Below the pieces are notes generated by a model that saw only the letters and a program-made list of their open reading frames with translations, had not been told where the DNA came from and did not search any database. This document shows, piece after piece, positions 1 to 10,457 of a stretch of DNA of 64,000 bases. Position 1 is the first letter of the stretch, and each line of letters starts with the position of its first letter. This DNA comes from Pseudomonas paeninsulae (lineage in GTDB: Bacteria; Pseudomonadota; Gammaproteobacteria; Pseudomonadales; Pseudomonadaceae): NCBI RefSeq assembly GCF_035621475.1, contig NZ_CP141799.1, positions 62,001 to 126,000 of the forward strand, read 5' to 3'. The position numbers and the translations under genes were made by a program.

Positions 1-804
1 CACGCCTATTGGGATATGTCGCCAGGCATCGATTTCGAGACCCGGCTGATCGCCAAGACCAACCTGGCTAGCCGTCTCGAGGAAGAGTTGCAGAAGCCCG
101 GCTATGTGCCACAGCCAATCGCCCTGGGCATCAATACCGATGCCTACCAACCGATCGAGCGCGAGCAGCGCCTGACCCGCCAGGCCCTGGAAATTCTCCT
201 GCGCTACAAGCATCCGCTGCACATCATCACCAAGGGCTCGCTGATCCTGCGCGACCTCGACCTGCTCAGTGAGCTGGCCAGTCAGCGCCTGGTCAGCGTG
301 GCCTTCAGCCTGACCACCCTCGACGACGAACTGAAACGCATCATGGAACCGCGCGCCGCCTCGCCAGGGGCACGCTTGCGCGCCATGCGCACGCTGCACG
401 AGGCCGGTGTGCCGGTCAGCGTGATCTGTGCGCCGATGATTCCGATGATCAACGACATGGAGCTGGAGCGCCTGCTCGAGGCCGCCCGCGATGCCGGCGC
501 TGGCTCGGCCAGCTATGTGCTGCTGCGCCTGCCGCTGGAAATCGCCGAGCTGTTCGAGCAATGGCTACAGGCGCACTTTCCCGAGCGCGCCGTGCATGTG
601 ATGAGCCTGATTCGCCAGTCGCGCGGCGGCAAGAACTACGACAGCCGCTTCGGTAGTCGCATGCGCGGCGAAGGCCCGTTCGCCGAACTGCTGGCCCAGC
701 GCTTTCGCCTGGCCAGTCGCAAACTGGGTCTGGATCGCCGTGACACCCAGGGTCTGGATTGCTCGCAATTCTGCCCGCCGGGTGCGCAGCTGAGCCTGCT
801 CTGA
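1..804 (+). CDS. PA0069-family radical SAM protein (3' part, truncated by window start)
   Basis: The frame is open from base 1 and ends at TGA 802-804, giving 267 residues of a longer protein. The first visible residues, HAYWDMSPGIDFET, match the segment that follows the CxxxCxxC iron-sulfur motif in PA0069-type radical SAM proteins, so the cluster-binding cysteines lie just upstream of the window. A TIM-barrel-like pattern of repeated strands follows, for example PLHIITKGSLILRDLDLL and VSVICAPMIPMINDMELE. The family resembles the SplB/Rv2578c group, but its substrate is not established. An internal ATG at 16 could be mistaken for a start. It is unlikely to be one, because the reading frame continues to the window edge with family-like sequence. 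Confidence 0.85.
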   Translation, partial: HAYWDMSPGIDFETRLIAKTNLASRLEEELQKPGYVPQPIALGINTDAYQPIEREQRLTRQALEILLRYKHPLHIITKGSLILRDLDLLSELASQRLVSVAFSLTTLDDELKRIMEPRAASPGARLRAMRTLHEAGVPVSVICAPMIPMINDMELERLLEAARDAGAGSASYVLLRLPLEIAELFEQWLQAHFPERAVHVMSLIRQSRGGKNYDSRFGSRMRGEGPFAELLAQRFRLASRKLGLDRRDTQGLDCSQFCPPGAQLSLL

Positions 805-929
805 GCAAGCGCTGCTGCGGTTTGCTGATGACGGTGGAAACTTGGCCGCATGGCTGCGTTTGCGGTCTGCTCGGTGGCTGGCGTTGGTTGCTTTTTTGCG
901 CTTGATGAGCGCCGATGATGTGTTAAAAC

Positions 930-941
930 TTGAGTACTCAA
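930..941. promoter_or_regulatory. 12-bp perfect palindrome upstream of mtlR
   Basis: TTGAGTACTCAA is a perfect 12-bp palindrome that ends 24 bases before the mtlR start codon. It lies in the 161-bp gap between the radical SAM gene and mtlR. Its position would suit an operator for a dimeric regulator. No protein can be assigned to it from the sequence. Confidence 0.3.
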
Positions 942-965
942 CGCGCTCACTGACGACGCAAGTAT

Positions 966-1871
966 ATGACCCGCACATCCCGTGTACCCGACCCCTCCTT
1001 CGAGTTGATGGATGATCACGAAGGCCACTCGCTGATCTATCGTCAGCATGGTTTTCCCTGTCCGTTGGTGCGCTGGCATTTCCACAAGGAGTACGAGCTA
1101 CACCTGATCGTCGCCAGCTCCGGCAAGGTGTTTATCGGCGATTACATCGGCAATTTTTCCCCCGATAGCCTGTTCCTCACCGGGCCCAACCTGCCGCACA
1201 ACTGGATCAGCCAGATCGAGGAGGGCGAGGTGCTGGACCAGCGCGACATGCTGGTGAACTTCACCGACGAGGTGCTCGACCGCGGCACCGCGGTATTTGC
1301 CGAGTTGAAGGGGCTGGCGCCGTTGCTGGAGCATGCCCAGTTCGGTATCGAGTTCCGCGACCCACGCTGCATCCGCGAGGCCAGGGGCCTGATGCAGAAG
1401 ATCGCCGACTCTCAGGGCATCGCCCGCCTCGGGCATTTCTTCATCCTCCTGGAGCTGCTGGCCGCCAGCGAGGACTACCAGCTGCTCTCCGGCAGTGTCG
1501 CCGCGCAACTGGCCGACGAGCATCACGTCGAGCGCATCAACCGTGCGGTGGACTACATCTTTCAGCGCTACGCCCAGGAGCTGAGCCAGGACGAGGTCGC
1601 GCATTACCTGGGCATGACCCCGACCTACTTCTCGCGTTTCTTCAAACAGGCCACCGGGCGAGGCTTCGTCGAGTTCGTCAACCGGTTGCGGGTGAGCAAG
1701 TCCTGCGAGTTGCTGAGCAAGAGCGAGATGCCGGTGACCGAGATCTGTTTCGAGTCCGGATTCAGCAACATTTCCAACTTCAATCGACGCTTCCTGCAGT
1801 TGAAAGGGGTGACGCCGTCCGACTACCGCAAGCTGGTGGTTCAGCGCTTGACCGAGCAAAACCTGTACTGA
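966..1871 (+). CDS. mtlR: AraC/XylS-family activator of the mannitol operon
   Basis: This 301-residue protein has an N-terminal cupin-like sensor (HFHKEYELHLIV, about residues 38-50) and a C-terminal AraC DNA-binding domain. The domain has two helix-turn-helix units, around SQDEVAHYLGMTPTYFSRFF (about 210-230) and EICFESGFSNISNFNRRF (about 259-276). Length and layout match MtlR of P. fluorescens, the known activator of the mannitol/arabitol/sorbitol genes. It lies directly upstream of mtlE on the same strand. The ATG at 966 has only a weak ribosome site, so the start is less certain than the function. Confidence 0.9.
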   Translation: MTRTSRVPDPSFELMDDHEGHSLIYRQHGFPCPLVRWHFHKEYELHLIVASSGKVFIGDYIGNFSPDSLFLTGPNLPHNWISQIEEGEVLDQRDMLVNFTDEVLDRGTAVFAELKGLAPLLEHAQFGIEFRDPRCIREARGLMQKIADSQGIARLGHFFILLELLAASEDYQLLSGSVAAQLADEHHVERINRAVDYIFQRYAQELSQDEVAHYLGMTPTYFSRFFKQATGRGFVEFVNRLRVSKSCELLSKSEMPVTEICFESGFSNISNFNRRFLQLKGVTPSDYRKLVVQRLTEQNLY

Positions 1872-1960
1872 TTCGGTCAGTCGCTTGCGCGGCTATCCCC
1901 TCTAGAGGCCTAGGCTCACTGGTGTTGAGTCTTGTGGTGGTGTTTGCGTTCGCTTTTAAG

Positions 1961-1988
1961 AGTGCAAAAAAGTATTAGTTATAGTGCA
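1961..1988 (+). promoter_or_regulatory. Candidate MtlR operator half-sites
   Basis: The hexamer AGTGCA occurs at 1961-1966 and again at 1983-1988, a 22-base period that places both copies on the same face of the helix. The pair ends about 10 bases before the proposed -35 element of the mtlE promoter, where AraC-type activators usually bind as direct repeats. In P. fluorescens MtlR is reported to bind two direct repeats just upstream of the mtlE promoter. The exact consensus was not compared here. Confidence 0.4.
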
Positions 1989-1997
1989 GTCGAGGCG

Positions 1998-2026
1998 TTG
2001 TCCGAGGTTTTGAGGAGGGGTGTAAT
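1998..2026 (+). promoter_or_regulatory. Predicted mtlE promoter (sigma-70 type)
   Basis: TTGTCC at 1998-2003 and TGTAAT at 2021-2026 are separated by 17 bases, giving a plausible -35/-10 pair with a start near 2033. This leaves a leader of about 65 bases to the mtlE ATG, which is preceded by a GGAGAGGAG ribosome site. An 8-bp inverted repeat (GTATTAGT 1972-1979, ACTAATAC 2035-2042) brackets the promoter. Confidence 0.5.
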
Positions 2027-2097
2027 GCAGATCGACTAATACAAAAACAATATCGATCTCCGGTCGCAGTAGCGACGCAGGAGAGGAGTTCAAATCA

Positions 2098-3408
2098 ATG
2101 AACCATTCAGCTAAAGCCTTCGTTACTGTTTCTTGCCTGTCCCTGTCGGCGTTCGCCTATGCCGCCGAAAACCTGACCATCGCCACCGTCAACAACAGCG
2201 ACATGATCCGCATGCAGCGGCTCTCGAAAACCTTCGAAGCACAGCACCCGGAGATCGACCTGAAGTGGGTGGTGCTCGAAGAGAATGTCCTGCGCCAGCG
2301 CCTGACCACCGATATCGCCACCAAGGGTGGCCAGTTCGACGTGCTGACCATCGGCATGTACGAGGCGGCGTTGTGGGGCGAGAAGGGTTGGCTTGAGCCA
2401 ATGACCGACCTGCCGGCCGACTATGCGCTCGATGATGTCTTCCCCTCCGTGCGCGAAGGCCTGTCGGTCAACGGCACGCTGTACGCCCTGCCGTTCTACG
2501 CCGAAAGCTCGATCACCTATTACCGCACCGACCTGTTCGAGCAGGCGGGGCTGAGCATGCCCGACTACCCGACCTGGGAGCAGATGGGCGAGTTCGCCGC
2601 CAAGCTGCACAAGCCGGAGCAGGAGCAATACGGTATCTGCCTGCGGGGCAAGGCCGGTTGGGGCGAGAACATGGCGCTGATCAGTACCGTGGCCAACGCT
2701 TACGGTGCGCGCTGGTTCGACGAGCAATGGCAGCCAGAATTCACCGGCAGCGAGTGGAAGCAGGCGCTGAACTTCTACGTCGACACCATGAAGCAGTCAG
2801 GCCCGCCCGGTGCCTCCAGCAATGGCTTCAACGAGAACCTGGCGCTGTTCAACAGCGGCAAGTGTGCGCTCTGGGTGGATGCCAGCGTGGCGGGCTCCTT
2901 CGTCACCGACAGCAGCCAGAGCAAGATTGCCGACAAGGTTGGCTTCAGCCATGCGCCGCAGCAGGTCACCGACAAGGGCTCGGCTTGGTTGTATTCCTGG
3001 GCGCTGGGGATTCCCACCAGCTCCAAGTCCAAGGCCGCGGCCAAGACCTTCAGCGCCTGGGCTACTTCCCAGGAATACGCCAAGCTGGTCGCCGAGACCG
3101 ATGGCGTGACCAACGTGCCGCCGGGCACCCGCGCCTCGACCTATAGCGATGCCTACATGGCTGCCGCGCCGTTCGCCAAGGTCACGCTGGAATCCTTGAA
3201 GCAGGCCGACCCGGCGAATCCGACGCTCAAGCCGGTGCCCTATGTCGGTATTCAGTTGGTCACCATCCCCGAGTTCCAGGCCATCGGCACCCAGGTCGGC
3301 ATGCAGTTCACCGCAGCGCTCACCGGTCATATGTCGGTCGACCAGGCGCTCATGGCGGCCCAGCAGTCCACGGCGCGTGAGATGAAACGCGCGGGCTATC
3401 CGAAGTAG
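2098..3408 (+). CDS. mtlE: Mannitol/sorbitol ABC transporter substrate-binding protein
   Basis: The protein has 436 residues. It begins with a Sec signal peptide that ends near AFAYA-AENL (about residue 22), followed by a family 1 solute-binding fold (for example YALPFYAESSITYYRTDLFE and FNSGKCALWVDASVAGSF). It would bind polyols in the periplasm and deliver them to MtlF/MtlG. It is the first structural gene after mtlR, has a strong GAGGAG ribosome site, and is followed by mtlF, mtlG and mtlK. Polyol specificity is inferred from this context and from the family arrangement in P. fluorescens. Confidence 0.92.
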   Translation: MNHSAKAFVTVSCLSLSAFAYAAENLTIATVNNSDMIRMQRLSKTFEAQHPEIDLKWVVLEENVLRQRLTTDIATKGGQFDVLTIGMYEAALWGEKGWLEPMTDLPADYALDDVFPSVREGLSVNGTLYALPFYAESSITYYRTDLFEQAGLSMPDYPTWEQMGEFAAKLHKPEQEQYGICLRGKAGWGENMALISTVANAYGARWFDEQWQPEFTGSEWKQALNFYVDTMKQSGPPGASSNGFNENLALFNSGKCALWVDASVAGSFVTDSSQSKIADKVGFSHAPQQVTDKGSAWLYSWALGIPTSSKSKAAAKTFSAWATSQEYAKLVAETDGVTNVPPGTRASTYSDAYMAAAPFAKVTLESLKQADPANPTLKPVPYVGIQLVTIPEFQAIGTQVGMQFTAALTGHMSVDQALMAAQQSTAREMKRAGYPK

Positions 3409-3500
3409 CCCACTTCCCATAGGCCGTCCAGGCGCCGCGCATACAGCCCTGAATGCCGGTGTCCGACCGTCTGTTCTTGCCGAATCAATACGGAGTCGCC

Positions 3501-4430
3501 ATGACTACTTCGACCCTCGACACGCACCTGAAAAGTGCGCCCGCGACTGCCGGCGGTAAGCGCCGCCCGCTCAAGCCTGGCTGGTTTCTGGTCAGCCCTT
3601 CAGTGGCCCTGCTGCTGCTGTGGATGATCATCCCCCTGGGCATGACCATCTATTTCTCGCTGATTCGTTACAACCTGCTGTACCCCGGCGAGAACCAGTT
3701 CGTCGGACTGGAGAATTTCCAGTACTTCCTCACCGACGCCGGCTTCATCCCCGGTGCGACCAACACCCTGTTGCTGGTCGGCAGCGTGCTGCTGATCAGC
3801 GTGGTGTTCGGCGTGCTGATCGCCGCGTTGCTGGAAGCCTGTGAGTTCTGGGGCCGGGGCATCGTCCGGGTGCTGCTGATTTCGCCTTTCTTCATCATGC
3901 CGACGGTCAGTGCGCTGGTGTGGAAGAACCTGATCTTCCATCCGGTCTCCGGGATCCTCGCCGCCATCTGGAAGTTCTTTGGCGCGCAGCCGGTGGACTG
4001 GCTGGCCCAGTACCCATTGTTCTCGATCATCCTGATCGTCTCCTGGCAGTGGTTGCCGTTCGCCATCCTGATCCTGATGACCGCCATGCAGTCGCTGGAT
4101 CAGGATCAGAAGGAGGCCGCACGCCTCGACGGTGCCGGGCCCATCGCGATTTTCTGGCACCTGACCCTGCCGCACCTGGCCCGGCCGATCGCCGTGGTGG
4201 TGATGATCGAGACGATCTTCCTGCTCTCGGTGTTCGCCGAGATCTTCACCACCACCAGCGGCGGCCCTGGTTTCGAGTCGACCAACCTGGCCTACCTGAT
4301 CTACAACCACGCGCTGCTGCAGTTCGACGTCGGCATGGCTTCGGCTGGCGGGCTGATCGCGGTAGTCATCGCCAACCTCGCGGCGATCGTGCTGATCCGG
4401 ATGATCGGCAAGAACCTCACCAACCAATAA
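3501..4430 (+). CDS. mtlF: Polyol ABC transporter permease (MalF-like)
   Basis: This 309-residue inner-membrane permease has about six hydrophobic segments, the first at WFLVSPSVALLLLWMIIPLG. The cytoplasmic EAA loop that docks on the ATPase is visible as EAARLDGAGPIAIFWHLTLP (about residues 206-225). The ATG at 3501 was chosen because GGAG lies 5 bases before it. An upstream in-frame ATG at 3453 has no good ribosome site. It pairs with MtlG to form the membrane channel. Confidence 0.9.
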   Translation: MTTSTLDTHLKSAPATAGGKRRPLKPGWFLVSPSVALLLLWMIIPLGMTIYFSLIRYNLLYPGENQFVGLENFQYFLTDAGFIPGATNTLLLVGSVLLISVVFGVLIAALLEACEFWGRGIVRVLLISPFFIMPTVSALVWKNLIFHPVSGILAAIWKFFGAQPVDWLAQYPLFSIILIVSWQWLPFAILILMTAMQSLDQDQKEAARLDGAGPIAIFWHLTLPHLARPIAVVVMIETIFLLSVFAEIFTTTSGGPGFESTNLAYLIYNHALLQFDVGMASAGGLIAVVIANLAAIVLIRMIGKNLTNQ

Positions 4431-4443
4431 TGAGGCTTTGATC

Positions 4444-5277
4444 ATGCTCACGCTTAAACAATCCCGTCGTCTGCAGAGTGTGCTGGTAGGCACTTCAGCC
4501 TGGGCCATTGGCGCGCTGATTTTCTTCCCGATCCTGTGGATGATCCTCACCAGCTTCAAGACCGAGATCGATGCGTTCGCCACGCCGCCGCAGTTTCTCT
4601 TCATGCCGACGCTGGAGAACTACCTGCTGATCAATGAGCGCAGCGATTACTTCAGCTTCGCCTGGAACTCGCTGCTGATTTCCTCCGTGGCGACCCTGCT
4701 GTGCATGCTCATCGCGGTGCCAGCGGCCTACTCCATGGCGTTCTTCGAGAGCCGCCACACCAAGCGTACGCTGCTGTGGATGCTGTCGACCAAGATGCTG
4801 CCACCGGTGGGTGTGCTGATGCCGATCTACCTGATCTGCCAGAGCCTGGGTCTGCTCGATTCACGCATCGCGCTGATCGTCATCTACACCCTGATCAACC
4901 TGCCGATCGTGGTCTGGATGATTTACACCTACTTCAAGGACATCCCCGTCGACATCCTCGAAGCCGCACGCCTGGACGGCGCCACCACCCTGCAGGAGAT
5001 CGCTCGCGTGCTGCTGCCGATCGCTCGCGGCGGCCTGGCCTCGACCATGTTGCTGTCGTTGATCCTGTGCTGGAACGAGGCCTTCTGGTCGCTCAACCTG
5101 ACCTCCTCGGCAGCCGCCCCGCTCACCGCGCTGGTCGCGTCCTACTCCAGTCCCGAAGGCCTGTTCTGGGCCAAGCTCTCGGCGGTTTCGACCCTGGCCT
5201 GTGCGCCCATCCTGATCTTCGGCTGGATCAGCCAAAAACAACTCGTACGCGGCCTGTCCTTCGGCGCCGTCAAGTAA
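4444..5277 (+). CDS. mtlG: Polyol ABC transporter permease (MalG-like)
   Basis: The second permease of the importer has 277 residues and about six membrane segments, starting with AIGALIFFPILWMILTSFKT. Its EAA loop reads EAARLDGATTLQEIARVLLP. The ATG at 4444 is preferred over the TTG at 4438, because TGAGG at 4431-4435 sits at normal spacing from the ATG and too close to the TTG. It follows mtlF by 13 bases and precedes mtlK by 15 bases, consistent with one operon. Confidence 0.9.
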   Translation: MLTLKQSRRLQSVLVGTSAWAIGALIFFPILWMILTSFKTEIDAFATPPQFLFMPTLENYLLINERSDYFSFAWNSLLISSVATLLCMLIAVPAAYSMAFFESRHTKRTLLWMLSTKMLPPVGVLMPIYLICQSLGLLDSRIALIVIYTLINLPIVVWMIYTYFKDIPVDILEAARLDGATTLQEIARVLLPIARGGLASTMLLSLILCWNEAFWSLNLTSSAAAPLTALVASYSSPEGLFWAKLSAVSTLACAPILIFGWISQKQLVRGLSFGAVK

Positions 5278-5292
5278 CTAGAGGAATTCCCC

Positions 5293-6396
<1,104 letters not shown>

Positions 6397-6428
6397 GGCC
6401 GCCCGTCAGATCCGCTTAGGAAGCTCAG

Positions 6429-7904
6429 ATGAAACTCAATCGCCAGCATCTCGAACAGCTGGCGGCGCCTATCGCGCTGCCCGCCTACCGTGCCGACACG
6501 ACCCAGCAGGGCATCGCCCACATCGGCGTCGGCGGCTTCCACCGCGCCCATGAGGCGATCTACACCGAGGCCCTGATGAACCGGGGCGAAGCCCTCGACT
6601 GGAGCATCTGCGGCGTTGGCCTGCGCGGCGCCGATCGTGCCATGCGCGATGCCCTGGCCGGGCAGGATTACCTCTACACCCTGGTCGAACTGGGCGACGA
6701 CGCGCGCAACGCGGTGCAAGTGGTTGGCGCCATCAGTGGCATGCTGCTGGCCGAGGATTCGCCCCAGGCGCTGATCGACAAACTGGCCGATCCGGCGATC
6801 CGTATCGTCTCGCTGACCATCACCGAAGGCGGCTACTGCATGGACGACAGCAGCGGCGAGTTTCTCGCCGACCTGCCCGACATCCAGCACGACCTGAGCC
6901 ATCCCGAAGCGCCGCGCAGCGTCTTCGGTTTTCTCTGTGCGGCCTTGGCCAAGCGCCGCGCCGCCGGCACCCCGGCGTTCACCCTGATGTCCTGCGATAA
7001 CCTGCCACACAACGGCGCGGTCACGCGCAAGGCGCTGCTCAGCTTCGCCTGCTTGTCCGACCCCGAGTTGGCAGCCTGGATCGAGGCCAACGTCAGTTTC
7101 CCCAATGCCATGGTCGATCGCATCACCCCCATGACCAGTGACGCGCACCGCCAGCAACTGGCTGAGCGCCACGGCATCGAGGACGCCTGGCCGGTGGTCT
7201 GTGAGCCCTTCGTGCAGTGGGTGCTGGAGGACAAGTTCGTCAACGGCCGGCCGGCCTGGGAAAAGGTCGGGGTGCAGTTCACCGACGACGTCACGCCCTA
7301 CGAAGAGATGAAGATCAAGCTGCTCAACGGCAGCCATCTGGCGCTGACCTACCTGGGGATGCTCAAGGGCTATCGCTTCGCGCACGAGACCATGAACGAT
7401 CCGTTGCTGCGCCGCTATGTGCGGACCTTCATGGACCTGGATGTCACCCCGCAACTGGCGCCGGTGCCGGGCATCGACCTGGAGCTGTACAAGGACACGC
7501 TGATCGAGCGCTTCTCCAACCAGGCGATTGCCGATCAATTGGAGCGGATCTGCTCCGATGGCTCGTCGAAGCTGCCCAAGTTCATCGTACCGACCATCAA
7601 CCGCCTGATCGCCGACGGCCAGCCACTCGAGCGTACGGCCCTGGTGGTGGCGGCCTGGGCCTTGTACCTCGAGGGCGTCAATGAGCGCGGCGCGCAGTAC
7701 CGCATTGCCGATCCGCGCGCCGAGCATTGTCAGGCGTTGGTGGCCGACCCGCAGGGCCTGACCGCGCGGGTACTGGGCGAGGAGGCGATCTTCGGCAGCG
7801 CCCTGGGCCAATCCAGCGCGTTTGTTGTCGCCTTCGAGTGGTGCCTCGACAGCCTGCGCACCCATGGCGTCGGCACCACCCTGCAAACCCTGCTGCGCGA
7901 CTGA
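6429..7904 (+). CDS. mtlD: Mannitol 2-dehydrogenase
   Basis: This 491-residue long-chain polyol dehydrogenase oxidises D-mannitol to D-fructose with NAD+ (EC 1.1.1.67). It often also oxidises D-arabitol to D-xylulose and D-sorbitol to fructose. The nucleotide-binding segment is HIGVGGFHRAHEAIYTEAL (about residues 32-50). The catalytic set lies in KIKLLNGSH, with Lys295, Asn300 and His303 at the same numbers as in the P. fluorescens enzyme. It sits 32 bases after mtlK, so the transporter and first catabolic step are co-transcribed. Confidence 0.94.
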   Translation: MKLNRQHLEQLAAPIALPAYRADTTQQGIAHIGVGGFHRAHEAIYTEALMNRGEALDWSICGVGLRGADRAMRDALAGQDYLYTLVELGDDARNAVQVVGAISGMLLAEDSPQALIDKLADPAIRIVSLTITEGGYCMDDSSGEFLADLPDIQHDLSHPEAPRSVFGFLCAALAKRRAAGTPAFTLMSCDNLPHNGAVTRKALLSFACLSDPELAAWIEANVSFPNAMVDRITPMTSDAHRQQLAERHGIEDAWPVVCEPFVQWVLEDKFVNGRPAWEKVGVQFTDDVTPYEEMKIKLLNGSHLALTYLGMLKGYRFAHETMNDPLLRRYVRTFMDLDVTPQLAPVPGIDLELYKDTLIERFSNQAIADQLERICSDGSSKLPKFIVPTINRLIADGQPLERTALVVAAWALYLEGVNERGAQYRIADPRAEHCQALVADPQGLTARVLGEEAIFGSALGQSSAFVVAFEWCLDSLRTHGVGTTLQTLLRD

Positions 7905-7919
7905 TCCACGGAGAGCGAT

Positions 7920-8885
7920 ATGTCCAACCTGCTCGAACAGCTGAAACAACACAGTGTGGTGGTCGCCGACACCGGCGATCTCGCGGCGATCAAGCGCTTC
8001 GCGCCGCAGGACGCCACCACCAATCCATCGATCATCCTCAAGGCCCTGCAAGCCGGGCAGTACCCACAACAGCTCGACGCCGCGCTGGATTGGGCGCAGC
8101 CGCGCAGTCGCTCGCCAGAGGCGCTGCTGGCCAACGCCTGCGATCGTCTGGTGGTGAGCATGGGGCTGGAGATTCTCGAGCAGATTCCCGGCAAGGTCTC
8201 AACCGAAGTGCCGGCGGCCCTGTCCTTCGACACGCACGCCACCCTGGCGCGGGCGCGCGCACTCTATGCTCAGTACCTGGAGCTGGGCGTTGCCGGCGAG
8301 CGCGTCTTGATCAAGATCGCCGCCACCTGGGAAGGCATCCAGGCGGCCCGGCAACTGGAGCGCGAGGGCATCCGTTGCAACCTCACCCTGATCTTCAACC
8401 TGGCCCAGGCGCGTGCCTGTGCCGAAGCGGGCGTCTACCTGGTATCGCCCTTTGTCGGGCGCATCCTCGACTGGCACCAACGGCAGGCGCCAGACAGCCG
8501 CTTCAGCGCGGATAGCGATCCGGGCGTGCTGTCCGTGCGGCAGATCTACCGCTTCTTCAAGCAGCACGACTACCCCACGGTGGTGATGGCGGCGAGCTTT
8601 CGCAACCTCGAGCAGGTACTGGCGTTGGGTGGTTGCGATCGCCTGACCATCAGCCCGGCATTGCTCGCCGAGTTGGCCGAGGCCGAAGGCCGGCTTACCC
8701 CGGCGCTGGCCGACGATGGCCAGCGGCAGGTGGCGCCGGCGCCGTTGAGCGAAGACGCTTTGCGTTGGCAGATGAATGAAGACGCCATGGCCACGGAAAA
8801 GCTCGCCGAAGGCATTCGCCAGTTCCATGCCGATCAACTCAAGCTCGAAGCCCTGCTCAGTGAGCGGCTGCGGGCGCTGCGTTGA
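7920..8885 (+). CDS. tal: Transaldolase (TalB type)
   Basis: The protein has 321 residues and the class I transaldolase pattern. [12 protein letters not shown] is near residue 36. The Schiff-base lysine in [11 protein letters not shown] falls at residue 132, the same number as in E. coli Tal[11 protein letters not shown] follows near 178. It moves a dihydroxyacetone unit between sugar phosphates of the non-oxidative pentose phosphate pathway. It starts 15 bases after mtlD with a GGAGAG ribosome site. Its place inside the mtl operon, before the xylulokinase gene, is unusual compared with the mtlD-mtlY-mtlZ order I know. It fits a role in consuming xylulose-5-phosphate. Confidence 0.93.
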   Translation: MSNLLEQLKQHSVVVADTGDLAAIKRFAPQDATTNPSIILKALQAGQYPQQLDAALDWAQPRSRSPEALLANACDRLVVSMGLEILEQIPGKVSTEVPAALSFDTHATLARARALYAQYLELGVAGERVLIKIAATWEGIQAARQLEREGIRCNLTLIFNLAQARACAEAGVYLVSPFVGRILDWHQRQAPDSRFSADSDPGVLSVRQIYRFFKQHDYPTVVMAASFRNLEQVLALGGCDRLTISPALLAELAEAEGRLTPALADDGQRQVAPAPLSEDALRWQMNEDAMATEKLAEGIRQFHADQLKLEALLSERLRALR

Positions 8886-8901
8886 ACCGAGGAGAAAGCG
8901 G

Positions 8902-10389
8902 ATGCGCTTATTTCTAGGTATCGATTGCGGTACCCAGGGCAGCAAGGCGCTGGTGCTGGATGCCGACAGCGGCCGGGTGCTGGGCGAGGGCAGTGCCCCT
9001 CACCAGCTGATCAGCGGCGCCAATGGCCGGCGCGAGCAGCAGCCGAGCGACTGGCTGGCGGCGTTCGAGCAGGCCACTCACGCGGCCCTGAACGCGGCGG
9101 CGATCACTGGCGAGCAGATTCTCGCCATCGGTGTCTCCGGCCAGCAGCATGGCCTGGTTTTGCTCGACGAGCAGGGCGAGGTGCTGCGCCCGGCCAAGCT
9201 CTGGTGCGATACCGAGTCGACTGAGCAGAATCAGCGCCTGCTCGACTATCTCGGCGGTGAAGCCGGCTCGCTCGAGCGCCTGGGAGTGGCCATCGCGCCG
9301 GGCTACACGGTGTCCAAGCTGCTCTGGACCCGCGAGCAGTACCCCGAGATTTTTCAACGCATCGCCCATATCCTGCTGCCCCACGATTACCTCAACTACT
9401 GGCTGAGCGGGCGTTGCTGTGCCGAATACGGCGATGCTTCCGGCAGCGGCTATTTCGATGTGCGCCGACGCACCTGGGATACTGCGTTACTCAGGCATAT
9501 CGATCCCTCGGGGCGGCTGGTTGCGGCGCTGCCGCAGCTGATCGAGTCGGAGCAATGCCTGGGACCGATCCGTCCGCAGATTGCCCAGCTGCTGGGCCTC
9601 AATCCCGCGGTGCGGATCGCCAGCGGCGGCGGCGATAACATGCTGGGCGCCATCGGCACCGGTAATATCCAGCCCGGGGCGATCACCATGAGCCTCGGCA
9701 CCTCGGGCACTCTCTACGCCTATGCCGACCAGCCGCGGGTCAGCCCGCAGCCGCAGGTGGCAACCTTCTGCTCGTCTTCCGGCGGATGGCTGGCGCTGAT
9801 CTGCAGCATGAACCTGACCAGTGCCACTGGCGCCATCCAGCAACTGCTGGAGCTGGAGCTGGCCAGCTTCGGCGCCCTGGTGGCACAAGCGCCGATCGGT
9901 GCCGAAGGCGTGCTGATGCTGCCGTTCTTCAACGGCGAGCGGGTGCCGGCATTGCCCAATGCCCGCGCGAGCCTGCACGGCATGAGCAGCGACAACCTGA
10001 GCCGCGCCAACCTTTGCCGCGCGGTGGTCGAGGGCAGCGTATTTGGTCTGCGCTATGGCCTCGACCTGTTGCGCGCCAGCGGTATCGAAAGCCGCAGCAT
10101 CCGCCTGATCGGAGGCGCGGCGAAGAGCCCGATCTGGCGACAGATCGTCGCCGACATCATGGCCACTCCCCTGATCTGCCCGCAGCACACCGAGGCGGCA
10201 GCGCTGGGCGCGGCGATCCAGGCGGCCTGGTGCCTGGATCGGGAGCAGGGTCATGAGACCACGCTGGAGGCGCTTTGCGAACGCTGCGTCAGCTTCGATG
10301 CTAGCAGCGAAACCCGGCCGGATCGCGGCCGTAGCGAGCAGTACGAACAGGTTTACCAGCGCTATCGCGAGCAGGTCATGCGGCAGTAG
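8902..10389 (+). CDS. mtlY: Xylulokinase
   Basis: This 495-residue FGGY-family kinase phosphorylates D-xylulose, the product of D-arabitol oxidation by MtlD. The N-terminal phosphate-binding loop is LGIDCGTQGSK and the FGGY signature region includes SLGTSGTLYAY. The C-terminal ATP site reads RLIGGAAKSPIWRQIVADI. ATG 8902 was chosen because AGGAG at 8890-8894 lies at the right distance. An upstream in-frame ATG at 8776 lies inside tal and has no ribosome site. Its product feeds the pentose phosphate pathway, where the preceding tal gene acts. Confidence 0.92.
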   Translation: MRLFLGIDCGTQGSKALVLDADSGRVLGEGSAPHQLISGANGRREQQPSDWLAAFEQATHAALNAAAITGEQILAIGVSGQQHGLVLLDEQGEVLRPAKLWCDTESTEQNQRLLDYLGGEAGSLERLGVAIAPGYTVSKLLWTREQYPEIFQRIAHILLPHDYLNYWLSGRCCAEYGDASGSGYFDVRRRTWDTALLRHIDPSGRLVAALPQLIESEQCLGPIRPQIAQLLGLNPAVRIASGGGDNMLGAIGTGNIQPGAITMSLGTSGTLYAYADQPRVSPQPQVATFCSSSGGWLALICSMNLTSATGAIQQLLELELASFGALVAQAPIGAEGVLMLPFFNGERVPALPNARASLHGMSSDNLSRANLCRAVVEGSVFGLRYGLDLLRASGIESRSIRLIGGAAKSPIWRQIVADIMATPLICPQHTEAAALGAAIQAAWCLDREQGHETTLEALCERCVSFDASSETRPDRGRSEQYEQVYQRYREQVMRQ

Positions 10390-10457
10390 TGCTGAGCAAC
10401 CCGGTGAACCCTTTTCAACCCGGCGCCCCCGCGCCCGGTCCTGATGTGGAGACAAGC

